Part shown: positions 37,806-51,010 of the stretch, piece by piece
How positions within the stretch are numbered: position 1 is the stretch's first letter
How the letters are laid out: each line of letters begins with the position of its first letter
Assembly (NCBI GenBank): GCA_034008185.1
Contig: CM067109.1
Location: 37,976,885-38,040,884 of the forward strand
From: Gorsachius magnificus
Taxonomy: Eukaryota; Chordata; Aves; Pelecaniformes; Ardeidae
DNA length: 64,000 nucleotides
Reading direction: 5' to 3'
Made by a program: the position numbers and the translations under genes
The notes under the pieces: generated by a model
What the model was told of the DNA's origin: nothing
The model's input: the letters and a program-made list of their open reading frames with translations, nothing else
Database searches by the model: none

Positions 37806-40800
37806 GAGAAATTTTCATTTATTTCTCTTTACAATTTATTATTTTTTAGATCTTTAGCAGATCCCACTCCTCTTTTTTTTCTTTTCTTTCTTAAATGTCT
37901 TACTTCATATGTATGAACATTATGTCTTCTATTTGGACAATGTAATGACTTGCCATAGTTGACAGATCCATGAGTCCTGAGGCCCCTGGCTCCCAAATGC
38001 TGATTATCGGGAATTTGAAGCTCCACTCCCACTCATAGAGCATTGTGAAGTTTGGGGGTAACTTCGTGACCAGGGTGAAAGCATCCTCCTGGTTGTCATC
38101 AGAATGAAATATCCATCTTAATTCATCTCTCCACCAGGAAGTAATAAATATTGACAAACGAGAAGGGTCAATCAAAGCCAAGTTCTACTTTTAGTGACAT
38201 TGATAGAAATCCAAAGAAACTTCTCTCGCTTTTAGGGGGTTAAGATAATAGTGTCCAAGATAAGGATTTGCCCTGACATGTTTAACATTTCTGTTATTTT
38301 AATTAGAGTAACTCCAGAAATGGGGTGCTAAAGAAGATGCCATCTTGATTTCTTTCTAATACTTGCTCGTCAATTCATTTCCTTCTGCAGTGATCCAAAA
38401 TTATCACATCATTGCTGTCACTTGTTTCTAAAACTGTTCAGGTCAAGGTATTGTATTAGCCCAGACAGAATCCAAACAGCAGATGATATTGCAAGTATAG
38501 CTGTGCAAACAGGCAGTCACTCCAAAGAAATAATCTTATATTAACAAAATAGTGAGGTGGGAAAGTGATTAAAATATTATTCTGACTCATTTAAAAGATG
38601 TGCAAATCAGTTGTGGCTGGTGATGAACTTTTGCACTGGGTAACAGCTTGTTTCTTTCCCAAAAGCATGTTGGATTTTTTTTTTAAAAAGTCCCCACAGC
38701 CTACTTTCCTTCTGTGTGCAAGTGGATCTGTGCTAAATTGTTCCTGCTTGTGCTACAGGCGCTTCACAACAGGAAAAGAAAAGGCATCTTCTATTCTTGC
38801 TATAGATGGAAATATTTTCTCTTAGAAGAAATTAAAGCTTTTATCTGCCCAGTAAATTATAACTTGTCTTCTGCCCAAAGAGAAAATGTCTGGCTAGAAG
38901 TTCTTCTGTGATGGGAATTAAATACCACCAGCATTTTATTAGATGTACCTGATCCATACTAACTAGATAGCAATGGAAGTTTTACACTAGACATGAAAGC
39001 CTAGCATCAGTTTCAATTTTATGGGCATGCTGCCAATAATTACTCCTCAGCAATCTTTGTTTCAGGAAAGATCACTCCTCTGTCCTCACCCATCTCTGTG
39101 GGCAGAAGTTCTTGAAGTCCTTCTCCGGTATTTATACACAACAATACTATTTCAAAAGAAAGTGCTGGCTTATGATCAAAGAGAATAAATACTCCCCTTT
39201 CCCCTTTCCCCCTCAGAGAGGCCACACTATTTGAAGTTTTCCAAATAAGCCAAATACAAAAAAAGAATCAAAAGATTGTAAAGGAACAGCCTTTCAATAG
39301 CTTGACATCAGAAAAAAAATGGGAAAAGATAAGGAAAACACCAGAGAATAACATCTGTCTTAAAACTCAGAACCACTCTGCAGTCTCGTAATGAAATAAA
39401 CTTTTAAGATCCTTTCATTAGACACAATTAAAAGTTTCTCTCTTGAAGAGGAGAACAGCCTTCTTCAGAAAGCTTTACTTCTCTCTATCTTCAGCTGCCA
39501 GAAAATCTGAGGCAGGAAGCAAGAGCCTTAAAAGCCAAGCAAACCACAGGACTTTCATCCTTCAGATCATGAGACCAGGTCCTTCAGAGGTGAACACCAC
39601 AGCTCTCTAGACAATACTACCCTCTCTTTCTTTGTAAACAAAAGGAGAAACAGTGCCCTGGGGCTCATTTAAGCTCTCCAACAAAGCTAATTATATTTTT
39701 TTGCTTTCTTTTCCCTTAAAACCATTTTATTTCCTTTTAAAGTCAGAACATACATCCATCACATCAAACAGATTAACAGGTGGTTTTCCACACAGACTGT
39801 GGGTGCACTGACCCACTCTTAAGGAGGGCAGCAGAGTCAGTGTTGAAGGGTTGTGTTTGTCTCCGAAAAAGGATCTACGTTCACCCCACCACAGGTCCCT
39901 GCTTGAAACCCATAGGATTTGTAGGTGAGCACTGTTTTTGCATTGGTATCGCTAATACCTACTGCTTTCTGTAAACTTAGTAAGTCCATCCCAGTGACTT
40001 CACAGAGCAAGGGGAAAGGATTTTTTTCCTGAGAACTTGTAGGCAAATGACCTTGACAAAAGCTGCCTACATAAGAAGGAACCAAAACTACAATAAGAAG
40101 GCATCCTCCGAGAGATGAAATAACTCTTAAAATGAACCCATTGAAAGAGATTAGGCACATGTAATTGTAGCATATTGGGTGCTAAAATATTTTCTAACAT
40201 GATTTTGGATGAGGACTGTCCTTGTTTTACTGCAACCAGTATTTTATTGAAAGAGTGACTAAAGTATAGAGCATTCATTAACTTAGATCAATATCCTGGG
40301 CTGGGCATAAGCTTGCAAGAGTTGCTACATAATTCAGGAAAAATATTTATGTTCTCCCTACCTCACTACCCTTAACTGTAAAACTAAGTCAGTTATATTT
40401 CATGATCACACTTTGGTCTAACTTGCTGTTCAAGACCCTTAATAGCTTGGTGCACTGTGTTACTTTTCTAATCACTTGCAGAAATTCTGCAGTCTCTACA
40501 CAGACATGGGAAACTTCAGTGATAAAAAGCAAGTGGTGGGTGAATGTATGGACAAATCAATGCATGCAGACTGTGAATTTGAGGACAAATAGTAGGAAGT
40601 GAGGAAGGAGAATAACTGAAATTCACAGAGACTTTTTAAAGAAGGGATGTGACGAATGTCATAACCACCTTGGTTAAGAAGTAGCCAGATCTCATTTTCA
40701 GTCACACGCAAGTCTCAGTGTATTAAAAGTCTCTTTACCTCTACTTATTCTCACATAAGCATCGCTGTTACCCATACAACATGGTCTTTCTATGGAGTCC

Positions 40801-43800
40801 TTCCTTAATGAAATTGCATCCATGGTTCATAGAAACACCCCAAAGCCTCCTTGGTCTTTCTCTATTGCTAACAAAATTCCTATTCTGTTCTGCCTCACAC
40901 TACTGCCCCTAGAGCAATTATTGATCATTTGTCAGCTGCAGAAAAAATACTTTCTCTTCCTTTTCTACATTTAGCAATACTGGATGCCAGATATTTGAAT
41001 ACAAGAGATGCCAAGGCAGATTGTGGCCTCCACAGCAAAGACAGATAGCTAGGTGACACAACCAGGGGCAGATTGAAGTTTTACAAGAGGGCATCTTTAG
41101 CATAACGTTTTCTGGAAATCTTGCCTGAATCTGGAAAGAAACTCTCTAGAGCAACACTGCATTCAGGATACACAAACCAGGAATTAAAGTATTTGAAAAT
41201 GAACTAATCCTTTCTTTATTAGATTGCAATTCTAATGAAATCATTATTTGGTACTGGAAGAAAAGTTTTCTTTAATGCATATAATATGGAGTTATCTCAC
41301 CATAAAATCCTATGGCTATCCTTATGAGAAAAATTTTAGAAGCAATTTATCCTATCCATCCTTTTGTGGATAAAAGGTGGAAGAGCTTCCACTAAAAATT
41401 GTCGCTATGTGTCTACTTTTGTATATAAACTTCTTCTCCTTTCCTGCCTATCATGCTCAAGTTTTTCCTCTTGCATCATAGTTTTTGAGTTTATTATGGT
41501 TTCTGTAACATACGTAAGCCAAGAAGCTCAGACCATTTGTGTAAGGACATGGACTTTGCTTAAGTGAGCAGGATTGGCACATCAGTGCTCAGAACCTTAT
41601 CAAGTGTTTCAAGGGTGTGGGTTCAGATGTGTGCATGCTCATGTCTACGGAAAGGTATGGTTTATCAGTCCAAACATGTTCATTCCTGTGAAAAGAAAAA
41701 AAGAGTTAATGGTAGTTGCTATTTGGCATATTCAGGATAGAGCCAGCTATCTTGCGCAAGCAAAGTGAACAACTGTGCTAGACAGGCTGCGGAGCACCAA
41801 CACAATGAGTACTTGGTGTGTGTGGCACGGTTCCTGTTTTCCTCCCAGTCTGGATGAAGCCAGTGTCCCCAGGTGCTCCTATCTCTGCTTCTCCCCTCTG
41901 TGGCCATAGCCCAGACAGGTGCGACCCCTTCACAATTTTAGGCAATAAAATTCTGATTCGATTTCAATAAAATTAATCTCTGACTCAAGCTTAACCAAGA
42001 AAACTGAAGACTTTGTAAAATAAAAACTTAGGCCAGCTGACAAGTCAAGTGTGACTGCAAACAGCCCACTTCTCAGCTGGTAGGAATAATGCAGCACTGC
42101 CAAGTGATCTAGCAGGCTTAGGCCAGATAAGGCTGCCTCATGGAGGATCAGCAGGTGCCATTCTACAAAGACCTCAACTCTGCTTGCAGGCTGCTCTTCG
42201 GACTTAGATAGAAAATAATTCAAGAAATAATAATAAAAAAAAGAATAAAATGAATGCTTTATTATTGTTCTGTTCTGCTAAGGAGAACAGAAATAAAAAT
42301 AGAATTTGGGGCAGAGACAGCAGCACATTCTGGCAGCAAGCATACTCATTTCTTTCTGAAAGATAATACTATCTGTCAAGATCTATCCCATAAAGGGTTT
42401 CATATACTGCTGTTCGACTTCCTCACAGTCAAGCTGAAAAGATCAGAAATTGTTTTCTAGGGGACTCAGAGCCAGAAATCATTCTTTCTATCCAGGTTGC
42501 TGTAAGAATGAAAAAGGTTACCAAGCCTAACAAGACAATAAAGGAAAAATGTGGTGTAAAGGGGAAACCTGAAAAGAGATGTGGGTAGAAGCAGTTTTCA
42601 CAATGCAAATGCAACACAGCCTGTGGAAGAACTTTAGCAGACTGGCAGGAAAAACTAGTTTAGTATAATAAGCTGCATTCATAGTAATTCCCCCAACTAG
42701 ATGTCAGACAACGCAACAAACAAAACTTTGCTTTGATAACAACATTTTAAATATTACCACTCTAAAAGCAAGAACCTGTGAAAATTTTCGGACTAATTTC
42801 AGGTGCTACTACTAAAAAGCAAAGCTACCCACAAGACAGAGCTTATTTCAAGATCAGAAAATATTTTTGCTGATTACTTCTTTTATGCTCAGACTCTCCC
42901 AAGTTTCTGCATGAGAAAGCAGTATTCACTGGCTGGTGTTAAGCATTGCTGCCTGTGCTCCATCACAGCTTATAGGCAGAAGTGTGCAGGCATTCGGCAG
43001 CACACACTGGCTGCAGGCCTAAGTAACACTAAACATCAGTCTTTCAGAGTTCACAAGGTGACATCCCCACTACCACAGTGCAATTGCTGAATATGAACAC
43101 AGAGACAGAATTTATAATTTTGTGTCACCTATTTGGCACCACAGAGTTTGGCCAAGATCCTTTCTATATGTCTGATTTCATTTCCCCTGCAGGAGAAGGC
43201 TGGCTGCTTTCTACCGGTGTACAGGGAACTCATTCCCACAGTATTTGTGTCTGGGGAAATGCAGACCTTGCTCATCTGGTACTTGTGAAATACACTGAGC
43301 TGCCCAGGGCTCCTGTATTTTAAGCAAAGGTACCACTGGGAAGCAGTCAGCGGTACCTAATAGTACAGCTATCAGTACTCCTGTTACATAGAGGGGAATT
43401 CTCAGGTACCTGGAAACTCTTTGGACTGGATGTTGTCTTAGATCATAGGGACTGATGCTGGAAAAAAACTTTTTTCAAATAAAAAGTCAAATAAACTGCT
43501 CAATTAAATCGACCTCTATTGCCTCGTTCCTGAAATCAGACTGGAGCTCCACTGGAACAGACTGCTAAATCAGCACTGAAAGCTATTCTTTTTTTTATGC
43601 CCCTTGAAATATCTGTATCAAATCACAGAAGTTTTTATACTGTTTTTAAAGAAAAGATGGGTATGTAATCTTCTCTGCCCATCAGAAGCATCCAGCAGCA
43701 ATATCAACAACTATCTCAAATTCAGTTGCTGCTCCTCCTCTTTTCTACCCTTTGTAATCTATTTAAAAGGATAGACCATAAAATATATTTGTTAACATTA

Positions 43801-44666
43801 GATGGACTAAGACCAGAAAAAGATAACAACATTTTAATAAAAAGTAATATTTCCAGTGGCCATATAGCTACTAGACATATTAGGTTATGATAGACTAACT
43901 TGATTATTTCCACTTATCACATTTTCAGTTTCATCCACATTTACAGAGGTCCATGGTGTACATTTTTCTTTGAAACTTCAGAGTATGGAGAAAGCATGAG
44001 GGCTTTGGACTGGAACTCTTTCCACAGTTGGGCCCTTTTTTTTCAACATGTCAGTTTACATGTATTTTCCTTCCCCTTTCTCAGTTTGATGGGAGGGGAA
44101 AAAAGGCTATTCGAAAATTTACATCCGACCACCCTGACAGCTGCTTGCAACAAGGTTTTCCCATCTAACATGGACTACAATTTTTTTCTGGTTAGTGAAC
44201 AAGTATAATGTTACTTTTCACATTCCTTAAAGCAAAGCCATTCTTTATTTTAAAGGAAATGAAACTGTATGACATACAAGAAAAAAAAAAGAAAATGTAA
44301 ACTTATAACAAACTAGCAACATTGTTTGAAAATATATAATGTAAATTCTGAAGTTTATCCAAGTGGTTCATTTTTTTTCCCCTATATAGCATGGTCTAAG
44401 GAGTAGTTATCCTACTGCAATCTGTCCTCTGAGGATTTTTTTCAGAGTCCTGCATACTTTTGTGGACTTCCTTAAAGATAAGTTATTGGGCCCAACACAT
44501 GTACTTAAAGCTTTGTTGAAACATAAAGATTTTCAGGATTAGAATCTTCAAATCCAAATTTTGAGGATACAGTCACATAGTTCTAAACAGAAATGAACAA
44601 AAAAAGAGGAAAAAATAAAGTGTGCCACTAAGGAAAACTAAATCTAAAATAGCAGCATTGTTTGCT

Positions 44667-44696
44667 GTTTTGGTTTGGTTTGGTTTGTTTTTTTTT
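44667..44696. repeat. (TTTGG)n microsatellite running into poly-T
   Basis: Three TTTGG units are followed by TTTG and then nine T. It is a simple repeat with no associated element seen. Confidence 0.8.
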
Positions 44697-45681
44697 AATA
44701 AGCCTGTTTGAACCTGGTCTTGCCACCATGTCAGAAGTTCAAAGATCAATTTGTGTTACATGTTTTTCTGTCTTGAACCTCCGTATGCAGTCTTTCTCCT
44801 TAAATTACTCTCTGAACTGTAGTACAGTGCCATACAACCTCCTAACACTTTTCCTCTAGTCCTTCCCCAGCATCCTCACCTCTCTTTGCTGGACTCCAGC
44901 AATGTCTCTGTCTCCAATGCAGATAATTTATCAGCACTGTGCATAAATGCACCAGCATGTATCAGAACTGTGAGAACTCATTTCAGCATAACAAAAGGTG
45001 GGGAAAAGGGACAGGAGACAACTGTGCCATAAGATAAACTAGAGTGCAGGCTCTCAGAAAGTTTGTAATTTGGAGATTCCAGCTGGATGTAGCCTCCTAG
45101 ACTTCTGGTATGTGGCTATCATTGCGTCTTCATGTGATGTTGAAAGTGTTGTTGATTGCCATAAGATGAATTGTTCTACATGCATGGCTTAAACAGGAGG
45201 CAACCACAGGCTATTAAGCATCTCAGCGCTGCTACAATTCAAATAATGTCATGAGCTACAGTGGGTCTCTATGGAAATTATTTACTTCTGATGGAGGTAG
45301 CTCTGTTTACGAGCTGCAAAATGTTTTGAATCAGATGTCTGCTGTTCAAATCTGTTACTTCTGGCGAGACTTTTGAATAATACCTCAGGGAGCAGTTCTG
45401 GACAAGCAGAGGAACTGTCTATAAAAGTTTACAAGAGGTCATCCTTTAAACATATCCTATGTTGTACTTGATCATTTTGTACATTTTCCCTAATGCATGA
45501 CTCCCTCTCTATGGGCCTCACCTCATGAAGCCAGAAATTTTTCAGGTCTTCATGTTTTTTTTCCACTTGATCTCATCTTGCAAACCATGACTGGGGAGTC
45601 TCGGGTATTTTGGATAGCAGAATACAAACTCATTGGAGGTCTGCTCCTTTTCACATCGTTGGCAGAGTACTTTAAAAAATT

Positions 45682-45698
45682 AAAAAAAAAAAAAAAAA
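45682..45698. repeat. Poly-A run (17 A)
   Basis: An uninterrupted homopolymer preceded by a shorter A6 run. No retrocopy was recognised. Confidence 0.85.
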
Positions 45699-46647
45699 GG
45701 TAGCTGTGCTCATTTTTAAATTCATTTCCATAGCATGGATGTAGAAGGGACTAACAATAACTGGGAATTTCTTTCTGTAAGCAAGGAGTCACTCAGAGAT
45801 GACATCAGAGTCAGCAATAAACAACATGAGCAGGCACTACAGCTAGCATGGAATTGAAACAGTCACTGGATTCCCTAAGCTGTGTGTCTCAAATGTGCCT
45901 CACTTCATATCTTAAGAGTGTTTTACTTCCCAAAACAGCAAGCCGCAGCAGGAAGCAGGGACAGGTCCCAGCAGAGGTACCGTCTTGATGCTCAGCAGGA
46001 GCCTTAACAGACCTCTGAGACAAGTTTGGTGATATGAAGCCAGTGGGCAGATAAGTATTGTTTATCTACACCTAAGGCAAAACTAAAGCCTTAGGAAGGC
46101 ACACAGAATTTCTTCACTGTTCACATACCAGATTTTGCAGCCATGAAATAAGTTCCTGCCCTAGAAAGGCTCCAGGCTCTAAAATGGGTGCTAATGGCAG
46201 TAACTGAGTCACAGTGGAAAACCCAAGTCCTGCAGGGTAGCCGTAAAACAGAAGATGAGAAAAAATGTGCTAGATGACTAAGAAACTATATGATTTATCA
46301 GAAATGTATCAACTTTATTAGAAATAAATGCTTAAAATAGGTTCAAATAGCAACATTTAAATCACTGACACTGTACACAAATCTTGTTCTATCAGAAATT
46401 ACATGTTATAATGAGTGGGTGAGTAATCATCATACTCTTCGTTCTTCTGTAGAACAAAATAGTAGATCATGGCATTCTGTCTTATCTCCATCTGCCTTTA
46501 GGTTACAATTTTACTTTCTTTGCTTATTCATATCTGCCAGTGAAAGATCTGAAAGTTTTGGGAGTGAGTGTCAAATCTGCCAAGTGCCCATGAACTCACA
46601 TAGATACATTATTAATTTTCTGTAAATGGATTAATGCAGGAAGATAG

Positions 46648-46663
46648 AAAAAAAAAAAAAAAA
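46648..46663. repeat. Poly-A run (16 A)
   Basis: An uninterrupted homopolymer. No retrocopy was recognised. Confidence 0.85.
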
Positions 46664-49600
46664 GTGTTCAGATGGGACACAGTGCATGATCTTTCAAGAG
46701 TAAAGAGCAGAACTGCTCAGTACAGCAGTTCATCCAGGTCCTGACCCTGCTTTTTTGCAATTAACAGAAGTTTTGTTACTGACTTCAACGGTATGAAGGC
46801 ATACTCTGCTAGAATCTGAATTTTCATGTACATGCAAGAAATGCCACAATGGTGTATCAGGAAGCCAATTTAATAAGTCAGCGTATCCCTCATGTATAAT
46901 ATACTGCTCAGATATCAAATCCTCTGCCTTTGAAAGATAAGACTCCCTGCAACAGGAACCACAGAATGATCATGCCTATGGAGAAAAAAGGCAAAAAGAA
47001 AGAACTTCCAACAAAACCAAAAACCATTTCATTGGAGGACAACGTATTGCATTGTAAATGTCTGGTTTAGCCTCTAAAAATGTAAATTCACGTTGTTGCT
47101 GAGAAACTAGGTAATTTTCTTTACTAATTTTGCACTACTTTTACTCTGGGAACAAGACTCATAAAAGCATATAGACATATATAAAAGTAAAACACAAAGT
47201 AGGATGTTGTAAATCTACATCTTTTATTGAAGCTAACACTCATGCTTCATCAGGTGCAGCCTATTTGCTATTCAGTCTAAGTTCTTTTTCCCATTTTTTG
47301 CTGTGAAATTAGAGTTGTGCACTCAGAGCTTCAGAGTGGAAACCAGGCACATGCACCAGGACACAAGACTTTCAAAGCACCCCCACCAAAACCTGATTTT
47401 GGAACAGTCTCCAGAATTGGTGATTCCCGCCAGCAACCACATTAATAACTCTGCACCATCCATAAGGCTGAGACTGATAAATATGCTGGAAAGGTCATGT
47501 CATGTAGCAGTTGCTAAAGGGATACTACAAAAGGCCACAAGTAATAAGTCAAGCAGGAAAAATTTACTCACTAATCTTAACACTCTTACAGTCCTTCTTT
47601 GCAGAAAGGCAAAATTGCTTGCTGGAATAGGGCCCCCCAAACACTTTCAGTACCTTCCTTTTTAAGGTTCGCTACCAAGACAAACCATTTGGTACTTTTT
47701 CATTGTTAAGTTGGGGCTTTTACAACTGCAGAAGAGGATGAGAATTTACACAATGTGTTCCACAGGTCCATTTCAGCATGACAATTACCTGGCTTTTCCA
47801 AACATCAGATGTGCATAAGGTATCAGTGACACAATTTCTAGTGTCCCTGACAGTCTTCTCAGCATCTGGAATGTCACAAATAACATGGCTTTTGTTTTGT
47901 CAATAGTTTTAATTAATTCATTTACTATTTCATTGCAACCCTACCACAGCACATGTAACGTCACAAACACAACTGAAACTGCTTGTCTGTGTATTTTCCA
48001 TTACCTACTACAAAATAAAGCCAGACAGAGATATACCTGTTTGGTGTAAGGGTTAATTCCAGAAATGAGTGCAATAAACCCTCTAAAGCATTTGTTGTCT
48101 ACTGCAGCAAGGCATGGATATTGGAAACTCATCTTGGATACAGGCTGTCTTTTTAAGATAGAAAGTGTATTTAGAAACAAAATATATGGAACATCAGCTT
48201 ACCTCACAAGATAAAATGATGGGAATATTTGCTTTGGCAGAACTCACAGGGAAATGGTTACTGTTTTGTAGGAAATTTTTAAAGATAAAATAAGGCCTGG
48301 CCCATCAATAAAGTATACTAAGTTTCAACAGCCAGCAACCCAGGAAACTAAGTTTCTTTATTAGACCTTTTTGCTCTTGTTTTTCCACTCAGTGGCACAG
48401 ATCATTTAAAATGATAACCAGCAGTTGAGCCAAAAGAAGCTCTTGATAAAGAGCAGCTTTAGAAGGGCAGGAAACTTTAGCAGGAATATATTCTGCTGCT
48501 ATAAGCTTTCAAATGCAAATGACACGAAATCTGAGTATCTGGCTACAATAGTGCCCCCAGGTGACGTCCCTGTTTCTATCAGTTATTCCTGCCTGCTAAT
48601 GCTGTAACAGAACTGAAAGGGGCTCTTATCAAGCTGTTTAGGAGCTGCGTTTCCAGTCCTTTGGAGCTACAGTTCATCCCTGGAAAGTCCGTGACACACA
48701 TACAAATTCTGCTTCAGCGTCAGGAAAGACCAGACTACAGAGCATACGAAGATCAGTCCAGATTCATCTCTTACCCAGTCCAACAGCTTTGACGGGAAAA
48801 AAATCAGTCTCCACACAAAGCACAGCTGATGGATGTTGCACTGAAGCCTCATCCTGTTGGCACATCAGGACAGTCTCAGCAGCTGGTCTGAGGGGCAGGG
48901 AGGGTTTTTTTAGTGAAGGCTTCTTTAATTTGTTTTATAATTAGCCAGGATAGTGGATGAAACAAGGGCTGAGGAGGATACTTCAAAGAAAGATTTACTG
49001 AAAGCAGGTTTCATTAATTTGGTACAGTATTACACAGGTGCTCTTCTGTACTCCTTCAACAGACACTTCACATACATTTGTTTTGCTACCAGTATTTGCC
49101 AAGTAGGAAAATACTAAAAAAAAAGTATGCGGGGAAGCAAATGGGAATACGTTGGTGTGCAAGAATAAACTAGGCCATTAGGCTGAAGCAGTGTTCAGTG
49201 ATGGAACAGGTAATTCTCAGACTTTATTCTGTGCTCTTGCATTTCTTGGAGAAAAGCCAGACCAACTCTCTTGGCCCAAAGACAATTTTTATCCAGGGCT
49301 GGAGGTATACATGATTTTTCTGGTTCCATCACTTAGAGCCAAACGCGTTCACTCTTGGGCAGTGATAAGGATCAAGGGCAGAAGCTATAAATCCTTGGCT
49401 TCCCTGCAAACCCACCCTTAAAATATAGACTTTGAGCTCACATGGCATCTAGGAGCACACTTCACCCACTTCTGGTATTTATCTGCCAGTGGTCTCCCAT
49501 ATCTGACCTAACTACATACCTATAGTCTAGGGAGGTCAGCATGCATGCCTTGCAGCCGTGCTGTCTCTCCTGAACTGGCCTCAGAAGTCTCACTTAAAGC

Positions 49601-50290
49601 CCATTTAAACTGCTGAAGTATTGCCTAAAGGCCCAGATGTAACCAGTATGTATCTTCCACTGTAAGACAAATGGAAATCCAGAGGGATTTAATGACTACT
49701 ATTCTCCCAAAGATAGACAATTCTTTAAAAATTAGCTATAAAGAACTCCGAAACTTTAATGAAAGTTTGTGTCAAACCATCTGTTCTGTACCATGGAACA
49801 TTCCCAATCAGTTCACACAGATTTCTTGAACAAGAACACTTGCAAATTACTGAGGTCAAGACAAGCATACCCTGCTCATAACTGAGTGAGACACCTGGAG
49901 TGGAGTGAATAACATATTTTTCATCCACCTCTTCCTTCCAAGAACTGAAACAATATTTTTGTCACGACGAAGACTTTGCTATTAAGAGATGCCTGATGGA
50001 GCACTACAGCTCTCCAAGTATGCGCTGGTGTTGCTGCATCCATTGCAGTGGAGTTATCATCCTGTACAACAAGGCAGCACAGACATGTCCCTGATGTGCA
50101 AGTATACCAGAAAGAGATCTTACTCTACCCTAGAAAATATTAAACATGTCCTTAGGCCTGTGTTCAGGGACAGGCCTTGGAGCTTCAAGTGCTCATAACC
50201 TTATTGGACAGAAGCATTCTTCCCTAGAAGCTGTGAGACATTTTTCAGACCAGTGAAGAAGTACAGATTCTACTTCAGACAGCAGGATTT

Positions 50291-50333
50291 GGGCTGTGGG
50301 TTGTGGCGGGGGCTGGGGGTGGTGGTGGGGGGG
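50291..50333 (+). other. G-quadruplex candidate
   Basis: Within 43 bases there are five runs of three or more G: 50291-50293, 50298-50300, 50308-50312, 50315-50319 and 50327-50333. Loops are two to seven bases, which satisfies the usual G3+N1-7 rule on the + strand. It is strongly GC-skewed compared with the AT-rich surroundings. No promoter or gene is visible beside it. Confidence 0.7.
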
Positions 50334-50595
50334 AAGGTGTCAGTTTGAATTTAATAAGCAATACAAGTATATTTTCACTTGCTGCCTGAGGGAGAAAAAT
50401 CAACACCTGCCATTTTGGAAGTTGTGCAGTTGAAAGGCTGGCTGCTCCAAACACTTAATCAAAAGCTAGGAATCCCCAGCTAGCTGTTCCAGCTTATTAA
50501 GGGTGAAAATGTTTTAAACACCTATGATTCAGGCTGTCTGTGTAACTTCTTTTCATAAAAAGAAGCCAGGGCAGCTGTAGCTTGTTGTTTTCTTA

Positions 50596-50612
50596 CCACT
50601 TAATGCAAGTGG
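50596..50612. promoter_or_regulatory. Inverted pair of NKX-like sites
   Basis: CCACTT (50596-50601) and AAGTGG (50607-50612) are exact reverse complements five bases apart. Each extends toward the NKX2-type core (CACTTAA, CAAGTGG). They lie in a complex, repeat-free stretch (50380-50680) that would be worth aligning. Binding is inferred. Confidence 0.22.
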
Positions 50613-50981
50613 ATGAAAGAGCCATCTTCTCCATAACATTAACAGTCCAGTTGATAATGCCCTCTACTATAAAGATTCTGCTCAGTAAGGGATAACATAG
50701 TCAGGGGCTACCCGTGGAGCTGTGCTTTGATTTCTCCTTATTCATGTTACCTTGCAGACTTAATAGGCACTTTACATCTATTTATTTATATAGAGACTAG
50801 ATTGTTAGTCAGGTGGAAGCTGTGTTGACACCACTTAAACCCAACGGGTAAGATTACAATCATTGCCATGATGAAAAAGATACTCTGACTGACTATGGCA
50901 CTCCAAGTGCAACAAGTTTGGACATTAGCCTCTGAAAAGAACACAAAACAAAATGTCCCAGAGAAATCAAAATGTGTCGTA

Positions 50982-51010
50982 CCCCCCTCTCCCCCCCAAA
51001 AAAACCCCCA
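50982..51010 (-). other. C-rich tract (possible minus-strand G-quadruplex)
   Basis: Three C runs of six, seven and five bases are separated by TCT and seven A. On the minus strand these are G runs. Only three runs are present, so a four-stranded fold requires splitting the seven-base run or intermolecular pairing. Confidence 0.5.

Noticed and set aside
37829..38181. Two overlapping minus-strand frames that might be a processed pseudogene next to a poly-A run
   Set aside because: The A17 run is poly-A on the plus strand, while a minus-strand retrocopy would leave poly-T on its low-coordinate side. Neither translation resembles a known protein.
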